Notes under the pieces: model-generated
Database searches by the model: none
What the model saw: the letters and a program-made list of their open reading frames with translations, nothing else
What the model was told of the DNA's origin: nothing
Shown here: piece after piece, positions 16,811-25,649 of the stretch
How positions within the stretch are numbered: position 1 is the stretch's first letter
How the letters are laid out: each line of letters opens with the position of its first letter
Assembly (NCBI GenBank): GCA_012033335.1
Contig: JAAURB010000035.1
Location: 1 to 46,669, forward strand
DNA length: 46,669 nt
Reading direction: 5' to 3'
Source of the DNA: Oscillatoriales cyanobacterium RM2_1_1
Lineage (GTDB): Bacteria > Cyanobacteriota > Cyanobacteriia > Cyanobacteriales > Microcoleaceae
Translations under genes and position numbers: made by a program

Positions 16811-18272
16811 CTAGTAATGGCTAGCCACTTCACTGGTAGACACAGATTCTGATCCACCCATGGTCATCGGGCCAGCTTCCTTCAAGAAACCACTGTAGGC
16901 CTCCATGCCATGTTCAGAAATATCCAAACCAGTGATCTCTTGCTCAGCATGAACCCGCATTCCCACGGTCGCCTTGATGCCCAACCAGAAAATCGTACTC
17001 AAGAGTACGGTGAAACCACCAATAGATAGAATTCCGACTAGTTGAACCCCAATATTACCTCCATCGACGAAGATTCCGGTTGCCAGGGTTCCCCAAATTC
17101 CACAGACCAGGTGAACTGAAGTTGCCCCCACTGGGTCATCAATCTTGATCCGGTCAAAGAATGCGACTGAGAAAACAACAATCACACCGGCAATTGCGCC
17201 AATAGTAATGGCTTCCCAGTAGCTAACTCCATTACAACCTGCGGTAATGCCCACTAGTCCAGCCAGAATGCCGTTGATTACCATGGAGAGATCCGGTTTG
17301 CCATCTTTTACCCAAGAGGTGATAGTGGCAGTAATACCACCCGCCGCCGCCGCCAGGTTCGTGGTGACAGCAATGTAGGGAACGGCTTCATCCGCCGCCA
17401 ATTGGGAACCGGGGTTGAACCCAAACCAGCCAATCCACAGAATCAGACATCCCAGGGTCGCAATACTCATATTATGCCCGGGGATCGCCCGAGGAGAACC
17501 ATCCTCAGCGTACTTACTGATCCGAGGGCCCAGAATGGCCGCCCCCATCAACGCTGCCCATCCCCCCACGGAGTGAACCACCGTTGATCCGGCAAAATCA
17601 AGGAATCCCATTTGGTTGAGCCAGCCAACATCTGCGGCCCAGACCCAGTGACCGGTGATTGGATAAGCAATCGCGGTTAGAAGGAAACTAAAGAGCAAAA
17701 ATGCCACGAATTCGATCCGCTCTGCCACTGCTCCAGATACAATAGTTGCCGCTGTTCCGGCGAAAGCAGCCTGGAATAGGAAGAAAACACTGGTGGGTAG
17801 ACCTTCAGGATATTCCGCTAGACCATAAACCCCAGGCTCCCCTGATAAAAAGTAACCCCCGCCTCCGATAAAGGAGTTCTCTCCACCAAACATCAAAGAA
17901 AATCCAATGGCCCAATAGCTAAGGGTGCGATCGCAACACAATCAGGTTCTTGGCTAGAATATTCACCGCGTTTTTCTGACGGCAGAACCCGGTTTCTAGC
18001 ATGGCAAAACCGGCATTCATGAAAATCACCAGAATAGATGCCACCAGAACCCAAATCATATTTAAAGCCCCTTGAACATCCTCAGGGGTCAGGGGCTCTG
18101 CATCCTGGGCTGAAGCGGCAAAGCTCCAGACCACAACAATCAATGCGGTTAGAGGAATACAGGCCAAGAGGCTCGGGGAAATCCATCTAGACCGTTGTTT
18201 CAGGATCGGCTGAGATCGGTGACTAGTCGGAGGTCTCTGACCAACGACATTGAACTGTTTGCTTTTGTACAT
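16811..18272 (-). CDS. amt: Ammonium transporter Amt, split by frameshift
   Basis: An Amt/Mep/Rh channel carrying ammonium across the plasma membrane. A signal-peptide-like segment ([17 protein letters not shown]) precedes about 11 TM helices. The conserved [40 protein letters not shown] and [17 protein letters not shown] (pore His) are present. Frames switch at ~17926-17936: two single-base losses, TTT to TT and AAA to AA (strand-equivalent), turn the expected [15 protein letters not shown] into a stop. Restoring both gives 487 residues. ATG 18272 is the start; TTG 18281 is less likely. An NtcA-type site lies upstream at 18543. Confidence 0.92.
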
Positions 18273-18424
18273 TGACTTCAAAAATTCAAGGTTAAGGTAA
18301 GAGGATGAAACCTAGCGATTCAGAAGAGCTTTCAAGCTGGGAGAAAATCAGAGGCCCAAGGATTTTTCCCTCGGTCACGTTTGTCGTCAACTCGCAACGA
18401 TAACGCCTAAGCCTCTCTGTAGAT

Positions 18425-18447
18425 TAGCTGACCCGCGTAGCTGACCC
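18425..18447 (-). repeat. Direct repeat in the amt leader
   Basis: TAGCTGACCC occurs at 18425-18434 and 18438-18447 (period 13). The region between amt and purE has no gene; apart from this repeat and the NtcA-type site nothing else stands out. Confidence 0.5.
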
Positions 18448-18542
18448 ATGTCAACCCAGCACCCTGTAAAACCAGATTCAAGATTGATGCTAATTTTGCA
18501 TCAGGAATTTTCAATTTTGGGGAGGAAATGACCGTCAGTTCT

Positions 18543-18556
18543 GTATTAGAAGTTAC
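18543..18556. promoter_or_regulatory. NtcA-type site upstream of amt
   Basis: GTATTAGAAGTTAC is an exact GTA-N8-TAC match, the consensus for the cyanobacterial nitrogen regulator NtcA. amt genes are known NtcA targets. It lies 271 nt upstream of amt ATG. A convincing -10 box at the expected distance was not found, so the transcription start is uncertain. Confidence 0.55.
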
Positions 18557-18620
18557 ATTTGTCATTTCAACTACCGACGTGAGCGAGTTGTGGCCAGCTT
18601 GAGTTCTATGACATTTTAGG

Positions 18621-19174
18621 CTAGGAATTTATGTCATGTTCGATCAAGTATTGAGCATAGCCCAACTGTTCCAGGCGTTTTTGTTTGTCAAGAACAGAAT
18701 CTTCTAGAGTTTGGCGATAAGCCTGCACCTGCTGTAACAGATTTGGTTGCTGGGTTGCTAAGATTTGTACCGCCAGGAGTCCTGCGTTTTTGCATTGCCA
18801 ATCGCCACCGTGGCTACAGGAACTCCCCCAGGCATCTGGACAATGGAATAAAGGGAGTCAATCCCCTGGAGATGGCGAGTGGCAATGGGGACTCCAATCA
18901 CAGGGAGGGGGGTGAGGGCGGCCACCATGCCGGGGAGATGGGCGGCCCCCCCAGCTCCAGCAATAATCACTTTCAACCCGCGTTCATGGGCTATTTTAGC
19001 ATACTCGACCATGCGGTCAGGGGTGCGGTGGGCGGAGACAATCGCCAGTTCATGGGGAACGGCAAATTCTTCACAGATGGCGATCGCCCCCTGCATTGTG
19101 GGAAGATCAGAATCACTGCCCATGATAATCCCGACTTGAGGTGGGTGCTTCGGACTGGAATCAGAAGAAAACAT
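18621..19174 (-). CDS. purE: N5-carboxyaminoimidazole ribonucleotide mutase, frameshifted
   Basis: PurE converts N5-CAIR to CAIR in purine synthesis. [49 protein letters not shown] and GVPIAT are all family signatures, including the Ser-Asp and His catalytic residues. One frame stops at 18758 after [10 protein letters not shown]. Putting one T back in the T5 run at 18787-18791 (A-run on the coding strand) restores [20 protein letters not shown] and a helical tail to TAG 18621, for 184 residues, the normal size. It is divergent from nagA across 95 bp. Confidence 0.9.
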
Positions 19175-19269
19175 CGTTGCTTAATATGGGGATTGGGTTA
19201 ACAGTTGCCAGTTAACCGCAATTCCCCGGCAGATGACAAATCATCGTTTCCTGAACTGAACCAATTTTT

Positions 19270-20489
19270 ATGGATCGCCATCTTGACCTCAACCTTAATC
19301 TGATCAATGCAAACCTCCCTGGCTTCAGTTTTCCCCAAGGAGTTGGGATCCGTCAGGGCCAAATCGCTGAGATTCGGGCCGGGGATAATGGGCGAGATGA
19401 CTGGGCTGGGGTCGAGGTGCTTGACCTAGAGGGGGACTGGATATCCCTAGGGGGTTGGGATTTGCAAATTAACGGAGCCCTGGGGCTGGCTTTTCCAGAC
19501 ATCCAGCGTTCTGACTGGAACAGGCTCGAGCAAATCTGTAATTTCCTCTGGGAACAGGGATAGACGGGTTTTTGCCCACTGTTGTCACCACCAGTCTGGA
19601 AAATATTCAGCGATCGCTCCAGGTATTCGCCGAATGGATTCCCCAGCAATCCCCAAACACCGCTCAGGTTCTAGGGGTGCATCTGGAGGGGCCCTGCTTA
19701 AATTTTCAGAAACGAGGGGCCCATCCCCCAGAATATTTGCTGCCCCTGACGGTAGACTATCTCAAGCAGATCTTGGGAGACTATGGCAGTATTGTAAAAA
19801 TTATCACCCTGGCTCCGGAGTTAGATGAAACCGGAACCACCCTGAGGTACTTAAAAGATTTGGGCATGACGGTGAGCTTGGGCCACTCCCAGGCCACAGC
19901 CATCCAGGCCCAGGCTGCGTTCGATCAGGGGGCAACAATGGTTACCCACGGATTCAATGCTATGCCAGGTCTCCATCATCGGGAATCCGGGCTTTTGGGG
20001 GCGGCCTTGGTGCATCCCCAGGTTCATTGTGGATTTATTGCCGATGGTCAGCATATTGGCTCAACCATGCTCGATCTGCTAGTACGGATAGCTCGGGGAC
20101 AGCCTAAAGGAACTCAGGACTCAACCCTCCACAATTCAGTGTGGGCCATCTGTTCAAAGCTATTTCTAGTGAGTGATGCCCTGGCTCCCTTGGGTTTGCC
20201 GGACGGCATTTATCCATGGGATCAACGGCAGATTCAAGTCACCCAGGGCACGGCCAGATTACCTGAGGGAACTCTGGCGGGAACTACTTTGCCCCTGTTG
20301 GCGGGGGTTGAGAACTTGGTTAACTGGGGAATTTGCGAAATGGCGGAGGCGATCGCCTTGGCGACGATTGCCCCCCGGCAGGCATTGGCAGAGTTTACCT
20401 GGGTGGGTCAATCAGCCCATCAGCTTTTGCGCTGGCAGTATTCCCAGGGAGCCTTGCACTGGCAACGGCTACGGCAAGATCAGCGATAA
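19270..20489 (+). CDS. nagA: N-acetylglucosamine-6-phosphate deacetylase, frameshifted
   Basis: NagA removes acetate from GlcNAc-6-P during amino-sugar recycling in the cytoplasm. The first part (19270-19560) carries DWISLGGWDLQINGALG. The second, in another frame, carries DGFLPTVVTTS, HLEGPCLNFQKRGAHPPEYL, VTHGFNAMPGLHHRESG, FIADGQHI and LVSDALAPLG, with the metal-binding Glu/His residues and the catalytic Asp. The halves join at 19560: CAGGGATAG should read CAGGGAATAG, giving EQGIDGFLPT. Restoring the A gives one 406-residue protein of normal length. The second half alone has only an internal TTG and no ribosome binding site. Confidence 0.88.
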
Positions 20490-20573
20490 TTTCTGATTTC
20501 AGGGGGCCGTTCTGGTTTTGCTATAGTCTAAGAAACTTCATGATCAGAATAAACCTCAGAACAGATTTTTGAT

Positions 20574-20831
20574 ATGCCATCAAGTCCATACCAACCAGCT
20601 TTGCTGCGGATTTTACATGGGGCTGCTGCGGGACTTGCAATTTTAGCCGTGATTTCAGGTTTTTGGGTCTACAACACCTACGACAAACGTTGGGGCAGGA
20701 TGGCGCTACCGGATTTAGGGGATATTCAGGGTATTCATGGCACAATCGCCCTGACGTTCCTACTCATTCTCCCGGTTTTTGCCCTGTACAGCTTCCATTT
20801 GGGTTATGACGTTCATTCTGCCCGTCTTTAG
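20574..20831 (+). CDS. Half-length cytochrome b561/b6-like membrane protein
   Basis: 85 residues with two TM helices (~10-28 and ~52-72). His14 in LLRILHGAAAG and His53 in GDIQGIHGTIAL look like the haem-facing histidines of cytochrome b domain proteins, which normally have four helices and ~180 residues. The frame stops right after FHLGYDVHSARL. None of the other frames continues the missing half before the convergent moaB, so it is a real truncation or a minimal form and not a simple frameshift. It could pair as a dimer or be a decaying gene. Start ATG 20574. Confidence 0.6.
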   Translation: MPSSPYQPALLRILHGAAAGLAILAVISGFWVYNTYDKRWGRMALPDLGDIQGIHGTIALTFLLILPVFALYSFHLGYDVHSARL

Positions 20832-20869
20832 GATTGAGAAATATCTTGCTTGCTGAGAAATAGTCAATT

Positions 20870-21388
20870 TTATTCCCGCAACCGGGGGATTAACTCCACC
20901 AGATTGCAGGGAGAATGGCGGCTGTCCAGTTGATCGCGGATCAGTTCATCCCAGCCCGTGCGGCAGGCTCCAGAAGAACCTGGTAGGCAGAAAATATAGG
21001 TACCATTGGCGACCCCCCCCAGGGTTCGGGATTGAATGGTGGAGGTCTTAATTTCCGAGTAGGAAATCATCCGAAAGATTTCCCCAAATCCCTGAATTTC
21101 TTTGTCCAGGAGGGGTTGAATTGCTTCAGGGGTGACATCTCGCTCCGTTACCCCTGTGCCTCCAGTTGTGATCACAGCCTGAACAGCTTCGTCTGCAATC
21201 CAGCGGGACACCACGGCTCGGATCTGGTAAATATCGTCAGGCACAATAACTTTCTCAGCCAGAATATGTCCGGCTTCACAGAGGCGATCGCACAAAAGCT
21301 TGCCGGAGGTATCCGTGGCTGCCGTCCGAGTATCTGAGACCGTCATTACGGCGATTTTGATGGCAATAAATTGAGCAGCGGATGGCAT
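20870..21388 (-). CDS. moaB: Molybdenum cofactor biosynthesis protein MoaB/Mog
   Basis: 172 residues of the MogA/MoaB fold, which adenylylates molybdopterin during Moco synthesis (needed by nitrate reductase among others). Motifs: IAVMTVSDTRTAATDTSG, AVITTGGTGVTERDVTPEA (the TGGTG pterin-binding loop), FRMISYSEI, and the C-terminal FCLPGSSGACRTGWDELI. It starts 12 nt after the pyruvate kinase stop on the same strand, so the two are probably co-transcribed. Confidence 0.9.
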   Translation of the reverse strand: MPSAAQFIAIKIAVMTVSDTRTAATDTSGKLLCDRLCEAGHILAEKVIVPDDIYQIRAVVSRWIADEAVQAVITTGGTGVTERDVTPEAIQPLLDKEIQGFGEIFRMISYSEIKTSTIQSRTLGGVANGTYIFCLPGSSGACRTGWDELIRDQLDSRHSPCNLVELIPRLRE

Positions 21389-21400
21389 ATTCTATTGATT

Positions 21401-23188
21401 CTATTGAACATCTCCTAAAACATTTGGGGTTCCGGCTCCGGCATAAACGACTCCCCGTTGCATATCCAGAGTGAGGATCACCCCATTGCGAATCACTTGA
21501 GTCGCATTCTTCACCCCTACCATAATCGGTACCCCCAACCGTAGACCAATAATGGCGGCGTGGCTGGTTAAGCTGTCTGCTTCCGTCACAATACCTTTGG
21601 CCTTCCGCATCACGTCAACAAAATCAGCATTGGTTTGGGGGGTGACTAAAATTTCCCCTTCGATAAAGTTTCCCAGTTCTTCCGCTGTCCAGGCTACCCT
21701 GGCTCGACCTGTGACTAAACCCTTGCCCACTGCTGTACCCCGACCCAATTCCGCCGTCACCACTTCCACCTTCACTAGGTCAGTGGATCCGGCAACCCCT
21801 TGCAGAGTTCCGGCGGTCATCACCACTAAGTCTCCATCAGATAACAGGCTTTTTTCCCGGGCCACATTGACAGCGGATTGAAAGGTTTGATCCGTTGAGG
21901 ATAAATCTAAAACCAGCAAAGGTTTTACCCCCCAAACCAGACTCAACTGACGGGCTACATCAACATGGGGAGTCACGGCTAGAATCGGGGTTCGGGGCCG
22001 AAACTTAGAGACGTTGCGAGCCGTAGCCCCGGTTTTAGTCAGGGTCATAATGGCGGCAGCATCAAGTTGCTCGGCGATTTGTCCCACGGCTTGACTGATG
22101 GCATTAGGAATCGAGCGCCCGGAATAACTCGCCCCCGCCGGGAGTTTATAGGAAATACTTTCCTGTTCAATCCGCCGGGCAATTCGAGCCATTGTCGCCA
22201 CCGCTTCCACCGGATATTTGCCTACTGCTGTTTCATTGGACAACATCACTGCATCGGTGCCATCCAGGATTGCATTGGCCACATCAGAGATTTCAGCCCG
22301 GGTGGGCCGAGGATTATTGACCATGCTGTCTAGCATCTGAGTCGCCGTGATCACCGGAATTCCCATACGGTTTGACGTTGCGATCAAGCGCTTTTGTAGA
22401 ATGGGTACATCCTCGGCAGGCAACTCCACCCCCAAATCTCCCCGGGCTACCATTACCCCATTACACAACGTCAGAACTTCCTCCATCTGCTCGATGGCCT
22501 CGTGTTTTTCGATTTTGGCGATTACCGGAACTCGTTTTCCGGCTGTGGCAATCAATTCTTTGATTTCTAGAATATCCTGGGGATTCCGAACAAAGCTCAG
22601 GGCCACCCAGTCCACCCCCTGATCCAAACCAAAGATCAAGTCCTTGCGATCCTTATCCGTCATGGCTTTGACCGAGAGGTAGACCCCAGGAAAGTTGACT
22701 CCCTTGCTATTGGACAGGGGCCCCCCCACCACAACCCGGCAGTGCAACTCCTGGGTTTCTCGATCAACGGTTTCCACCTGCATTTCAACTTTGCCATCAT
22801 CGAGCAAAATAGTTGCCCCCTCTGGAACTTCATCGATCAGGTATTCGTAGGTTACGGATGAAATTTCCTGGGTTCCGGGGAGCAGACGACTGGTCAAGAT
22901 GAACCGATCTCCTTGATTGAGAATGATAGAACCATTTTCAAACTTCCCCAGCCGAATTTTAGGGCCCTGCAAATCCTGCAAAATTCCCACAGGTCGATTC
23001 AGCTCAAAGGAAATCTGCCGGATAGTTCGAATATTGCGCTGGTGATCCTCATGGGTTCCGTGGGAGAAATTGAGTCTTAGGGTGGTGGCCCCGGCTTCGA
23101 TCAGCGATCGCAACATATCTGGATGTTGAGTTGCAGGGCCAATCGTGGCCACAATTTTGGTTCGGTGCATTAGTTCAGGAAATCCCAT
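21401..23188 (-). CDS. pyk: Pyruvate kinase with C-terminal PEP-utilising domain
   Basis: Transfers phosphate from PEP to ADP, the last step of glycolysis. HRTKIVATIGPATQHPDMLRSLI, LDDGKVEMQV, KIEKHEAIEQMEE, VARGDLGVELPAEDVPILQKR and TATQMLDSMVNNPRPTRAE contain the K+/Mg2+ and substrate residues. After the regulatory domain (~360-480) an extra segment (~505-595) resembles the mobile His domain of PEP-utilising enzymes (EADSLTSHAAIIGLRLGVP), as in Bacillus and cyanobacterial Pyk. ATG 23188 is chosen; ATG 23170 (MHRTK) also fits the family start. It is followed by moaB. Confidence 0.95.
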   Translation of the reverse strand: MGFPELMHRTKIVATIGPATQHPDMLRSLIEAGATTLRLNFSHGTHEDHQRNIRTIRQISFELNRPVGILQDLQGPKIRLGKFENGSIILNQGDRFILTSRLLPGTQEISSVTYEYLIDEVPEGATILLDDGKVEMQVETVDRETQELHCRVVVGGPLSNSKGVNFPGVYLSVKAMTDKDRKDLIFGLDQGVDWVALSFVRNPQDILEIKELIATAGKRVPVIAKIEKHEAIEQMEEVLTLCNGVMVARGDLGVELPAEDVPILQKRLIATSNRMGIPVITATQMLDSMVNNPRPTRAEISDVANAILDGTDAVMLSNETAVGKYPVEAVATMARIARRIEQESISYKLPAGASYSGRSIPNAISQAVGQIAEQLDAAAIMTLTKTGATARNVSKFRPRTPILAVTPHVDVARQLSLVWGVKPLLVLDLSSTDQTFQSAVNVAREKSLLSDGDLVVMTAGTLQGVAGSTDLVKVEVVTAELGRGTAVGKGLVTGRARVAWTAEELGNFIEGEILVTPQTNADFVDVMRKAKGIVTEADSLTSHAAIIGLRLGVPIMVGVKNATQVIRNGVILTLDMQRGVVYAGAGTPNVLGDVQ

Positions 23189-23407
23189 CAATCTGAATCC
23201 AAGGACAAATTAGGACTGAGGTCAAGCTTAAACAACAATCATACCGAAGCCGATGAACAGATCGAGCATTTGTTAGAAATTAATGTCAGTTTGATCCGAA
23301 TGAGAAGTTGGGGAATTCCAGCTCCGGTCACGTTTGGGTTTGGTAAAGGCAACCAATCTTCCTGATTGTGGACATTCCGTCTTTCAGTTGGGATTCTAGG
23401 CCCCTAC

Positions 23408-23446
23408 AATTCATCTGGAAAATTCACCTGGAAAATTCATCTGGAA
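23408..23446 (+). repeat. Three tandem 13-bp repeats upstream of the transketolase-like gene
   Basis: AATTCATCTGGAA, AATTCACCTGGAA and AATTCATCTGGAA are head to tail with one mismatch, in the 390-bp gap between pyk and the plus-strand gene. They lie about 135-170 nt upstream of the start codon. They could be a regulator array or a slippage repeat. Confidence 0.75.
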
Positions 23447-23534
23447 TCCGATTCTCCGGGTCAATCCTCTAAGATAAAACAAAACAGTTGGCAGAGGAGA
23501 CGAGAACGATTACGCTTTTCTTGAGTAGGTTTTT

Positions 23535-23566
23535 CCAGTAATTCACCAGTAATTGAACCAGTAGTT
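23535..23566 (+). promoter_or_regulatory. Three CCAGTAATT boxes before the transketolase-like gene
   Basis: CCAGTAATT (23535-23543), CCAGTAATT (23546-23554) and CCAGTAGTT (23558-23566) are spaced 11 and 12 bp, i.e. on one face of the helix, and end 15 nt before ATG 23582. This spacing is typical of response-regulator direct-repeat sites. The regulator is unknown. Confidence 0.5.
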
Positions 23567-23581
23567 AAAACAATACGAGCT

Positions 23582-25495
23582 ATGACAGCAACTCAGACCC
23601 ACTTCCCCATTGACCTAAGTGCTTATCAGAAAGTCACCCTTGACCCTGCTAACCCCCAACTCACCGATGACCAGCGAGCCGCCCTCAAAGCCAATATTCA
23701 GCTTTGCCGGGATGCCATTGTGTTTTTCACCGTAACCGGTGCTGCTCGAGGAGTTGGCGGACATACCGGTGGCCCCTACGACACCGTTCCAGAAGTGATG
23801 ATCATGGATGCCCTGTTCCGAGGCAGTTCAGACAAATTTGTGCCCATTTTCTTTGATGAAGCGGGTCATCGGGTAGCCACCCAGTATTTGATGTCGGTAC
23901 TTCAAGGCGAAATGCCCGCAGAACAGTTGACCCAATACCGGGCTGCTGGAGCTAAACTGCCTGGACACCCTGAATTGGGTTTGACTCCTGGAGTGAAATT
24001 CAGTTCCGGGCGCTTGGGTCACATGTGGCCCTATGTGAATGGTGTAGCCCTAGCCAATCCTGGGAAAACCGTATTTTGCCTGGGTTCAGATGGTTCTCAG
24101 CAAGAAGGGGACGATGCTGAAGCAGCCCGATTGGCTGTGGCTCAGCATATTAATGTCAAGTTAATCATTGATGATAATGACGTAACAATCGCCGGGCATC
24201 CTTCAAAATATCTCCCTGGCTACGATGTCAAGCGAACCCTGGAGGGTCATGGGCTTAAAGTCCTAGAGGGAGATGGTGAAGATTTGGATGGGCTTTATGC
24301 TCGGATTTGTGAAGCCGTTAATACCCCTGGCCCTGTTGCCGTCATTAATAAACGCCCCATGTGCCCCGGCATTGAGGGATTGGAAGGCTCAAATCATGGC
24401 CATGACGTGATTTCTGTAGAACTGGCCCTGAAATACCTAGAAACCCGGGGTCACAGCGCAGCCGTGGAGTTTATTAAGGGGATTCAAAAACCCAAGAATG
24501 ATTATCAATTCCTGGGGATTGGGGATAAGTGGGATTCCAACCGGAACGTATTCGGTAGTGCCGTAGTCGGAATTCTAGGTCAGATGAGTGAGCAAGACCG
24601 CAAGGATAAAGTTCTGGTGATCGACAGTGACCTAGAGGGCTCCTGCGGCTTGAAGAAAATTCATGATGCCCATCCTGAAGTGTTTATTCCTTCTGGAATT
24701 ATGGAGCGGGGCAATCTCTCCGCTGCCGCTGGATTTGGCATGGAGGAAGGCAAGCAGGGAATCTTTGCTACCTTTGCCGCATTTCTGGAAATGTGCATTT
24801 CCGAGATTACTATGGCCCGCCTGAATTATTCCAATCTGCTCTGCCACTTCTCCCACTCTGGGATTGATGACATGGCTGACAATACCTGTCACTTCGGCTT
24901 GAACAACTTCTTCGCCGATAATGGCCTGGATGATGGCTATGAAACTCGCCTCTACTTCCCAGCGGATGGCAATCAGATGAAAGCCTGCGTAGAATCCATT
25001 TTCTTTGATCGGGGACTGCGGTTCATCTTCTCCACCCGCTCAAAAACCCCAATTCTACTCAATGCGAGCGGCGACGAGCTCTATGGTGGTGACTACAAGT
25101 TTGTGTCAGGCAAAGATGAAATCATCCGCGAAGGATCTGCCGGATACATCGTCACTTTTGGAGATACGGTCTACAGGGCGTTGGATGCGGTGGAACGGTT
25201 AAAGCAGGAGGGCATCAATGTCGGTCTCATCAACAAATCTACCCTGAATGTTGTGGACGAAGAGGTGATGACTAAGATTGGCAAGTCTCCTTTTGTCCTG
25301 GTAGTAGAAGCCTTCAACCGCAAAACTGGTTTGGGTAGTCGGTTTGGTACCTGGTTATTGGAGCGGGGTTATGGGCCTAAATATGCCTATTTGGGAACCC
25401 ACGAAGAAGGCTGTGGTGGCCTCTGGGAACAGTATCCTTATCAGGGAATTGACCCAACCGGCATCATCAAGAAAGTCAAAGCCATGGTTGGCTAG
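23582..25495 (+). CDS. Transketolase-family thiamine-diphosphate enzyme
   Basis: 637 residues with the three transketolase domains: the ThDP pyrophosphate domain (~40-290; GHTGGPYDTVPEV, LGSDGSQQEGDDAEAARL...DDNDVTIAG as the Mg/ThDP motif), the pyrimidine domain (~315-500; VIDSDLEGSC, SGIMERGNLSAAAGFGME with the activating Glu) and the C-terminal domain (~510-637). It differs from the Calvin-cycle tktA type (which starts ...AIRFLAVDAIEKAKSGHPG), so it is probably a paralogue with another donor or acceptor. The substrate cannot be assigned. It has its own promoter region with repeats and its own terminator. Confidence 0.85.
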   Translation: MTATQTHFPIDLSAYQKVTLDPANPQLTDDQRAALKANIQLCRDAIVFFTVTGAARGVGGHTGGPYDTVPEVMIMDALFRGSSDKFVPIFFDEAGHRVATQYLMSVLQGEMPAEQLTQYRAAGAKLPGHPELGLTPGVKFSSGRLGHMWPYVNGVALANPGKTVFCLGSDGSQQEGDDAEAARLAVAQHINVKLIIDDNDVTIAGHPSKYLPGYDVKRTLEGHGLKVLEGDGEDLDGLYARICEAVNTPGPVAVINKRPMCPGIEGLEGSNHGHDVISVELALKYLETRGHSAAVEFIKGIQKPKNDYQFLGIGDKWDSNRNVFGSAVVGILGQMSEQDRKDKVLVIDSDLEGSCGLKKIHDAHPEVFIPSGIMERGNLSAAAGFGMEEGKQGIFATFAAFLEMCISEITMARLNYSNLLCHFSHSGIDDMADNTCHFGLNNFFADNGLDDGYETRLYFPADGNQMKACVESIFFDRGLRFIFSTRSKTPILLNASGDELYGGDYKFVSGKDEIIREGSAGYIVTFGDTVYRALDAVERLKQEGINVGLINKSTLNVVDEEVMTKIGKSPFVLVVEAFNRKTGLGSRFGTWLLERGYGPKYAYLGTHEEGCGGLWEQYPYQGIDPTGIIKKVKAMVG

Positions 25496-25560
25496 ATGGA
25501 TTTTGGTGAGTCGAAGACGGCTGAATGATTCATCCGAATGATTCAATCCCTATTTGGTTG

Positions 25561-25597
25561 AATGGGCAATCCGTTGGATTGCCCATTTTGTTTTCTT
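25561..25597 (+). terminator. Intrinsic terminator of the transketolase-like gene
   Basis: A perfect 12-bp stem AATGGGCAATCC / GGATTGCCCATT with a 3-nt loop is followed by TTGTTTTCTT, 65 nt after the stop. Confidence 0.88.
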
Positions 25598-25649
25598 AAA
25601 ATTCAGGCTGCTGGATGGACTAAGGTTGAGTTCAGGAAAAAACCTGCCT

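Noticed and set aside
18282-18620. Glutamine riboswitch (glnA-type RNA) in the amt leader
   Set aside because: A partial ATCGTT-like stretch is present, but the conserved core of the motif is not.
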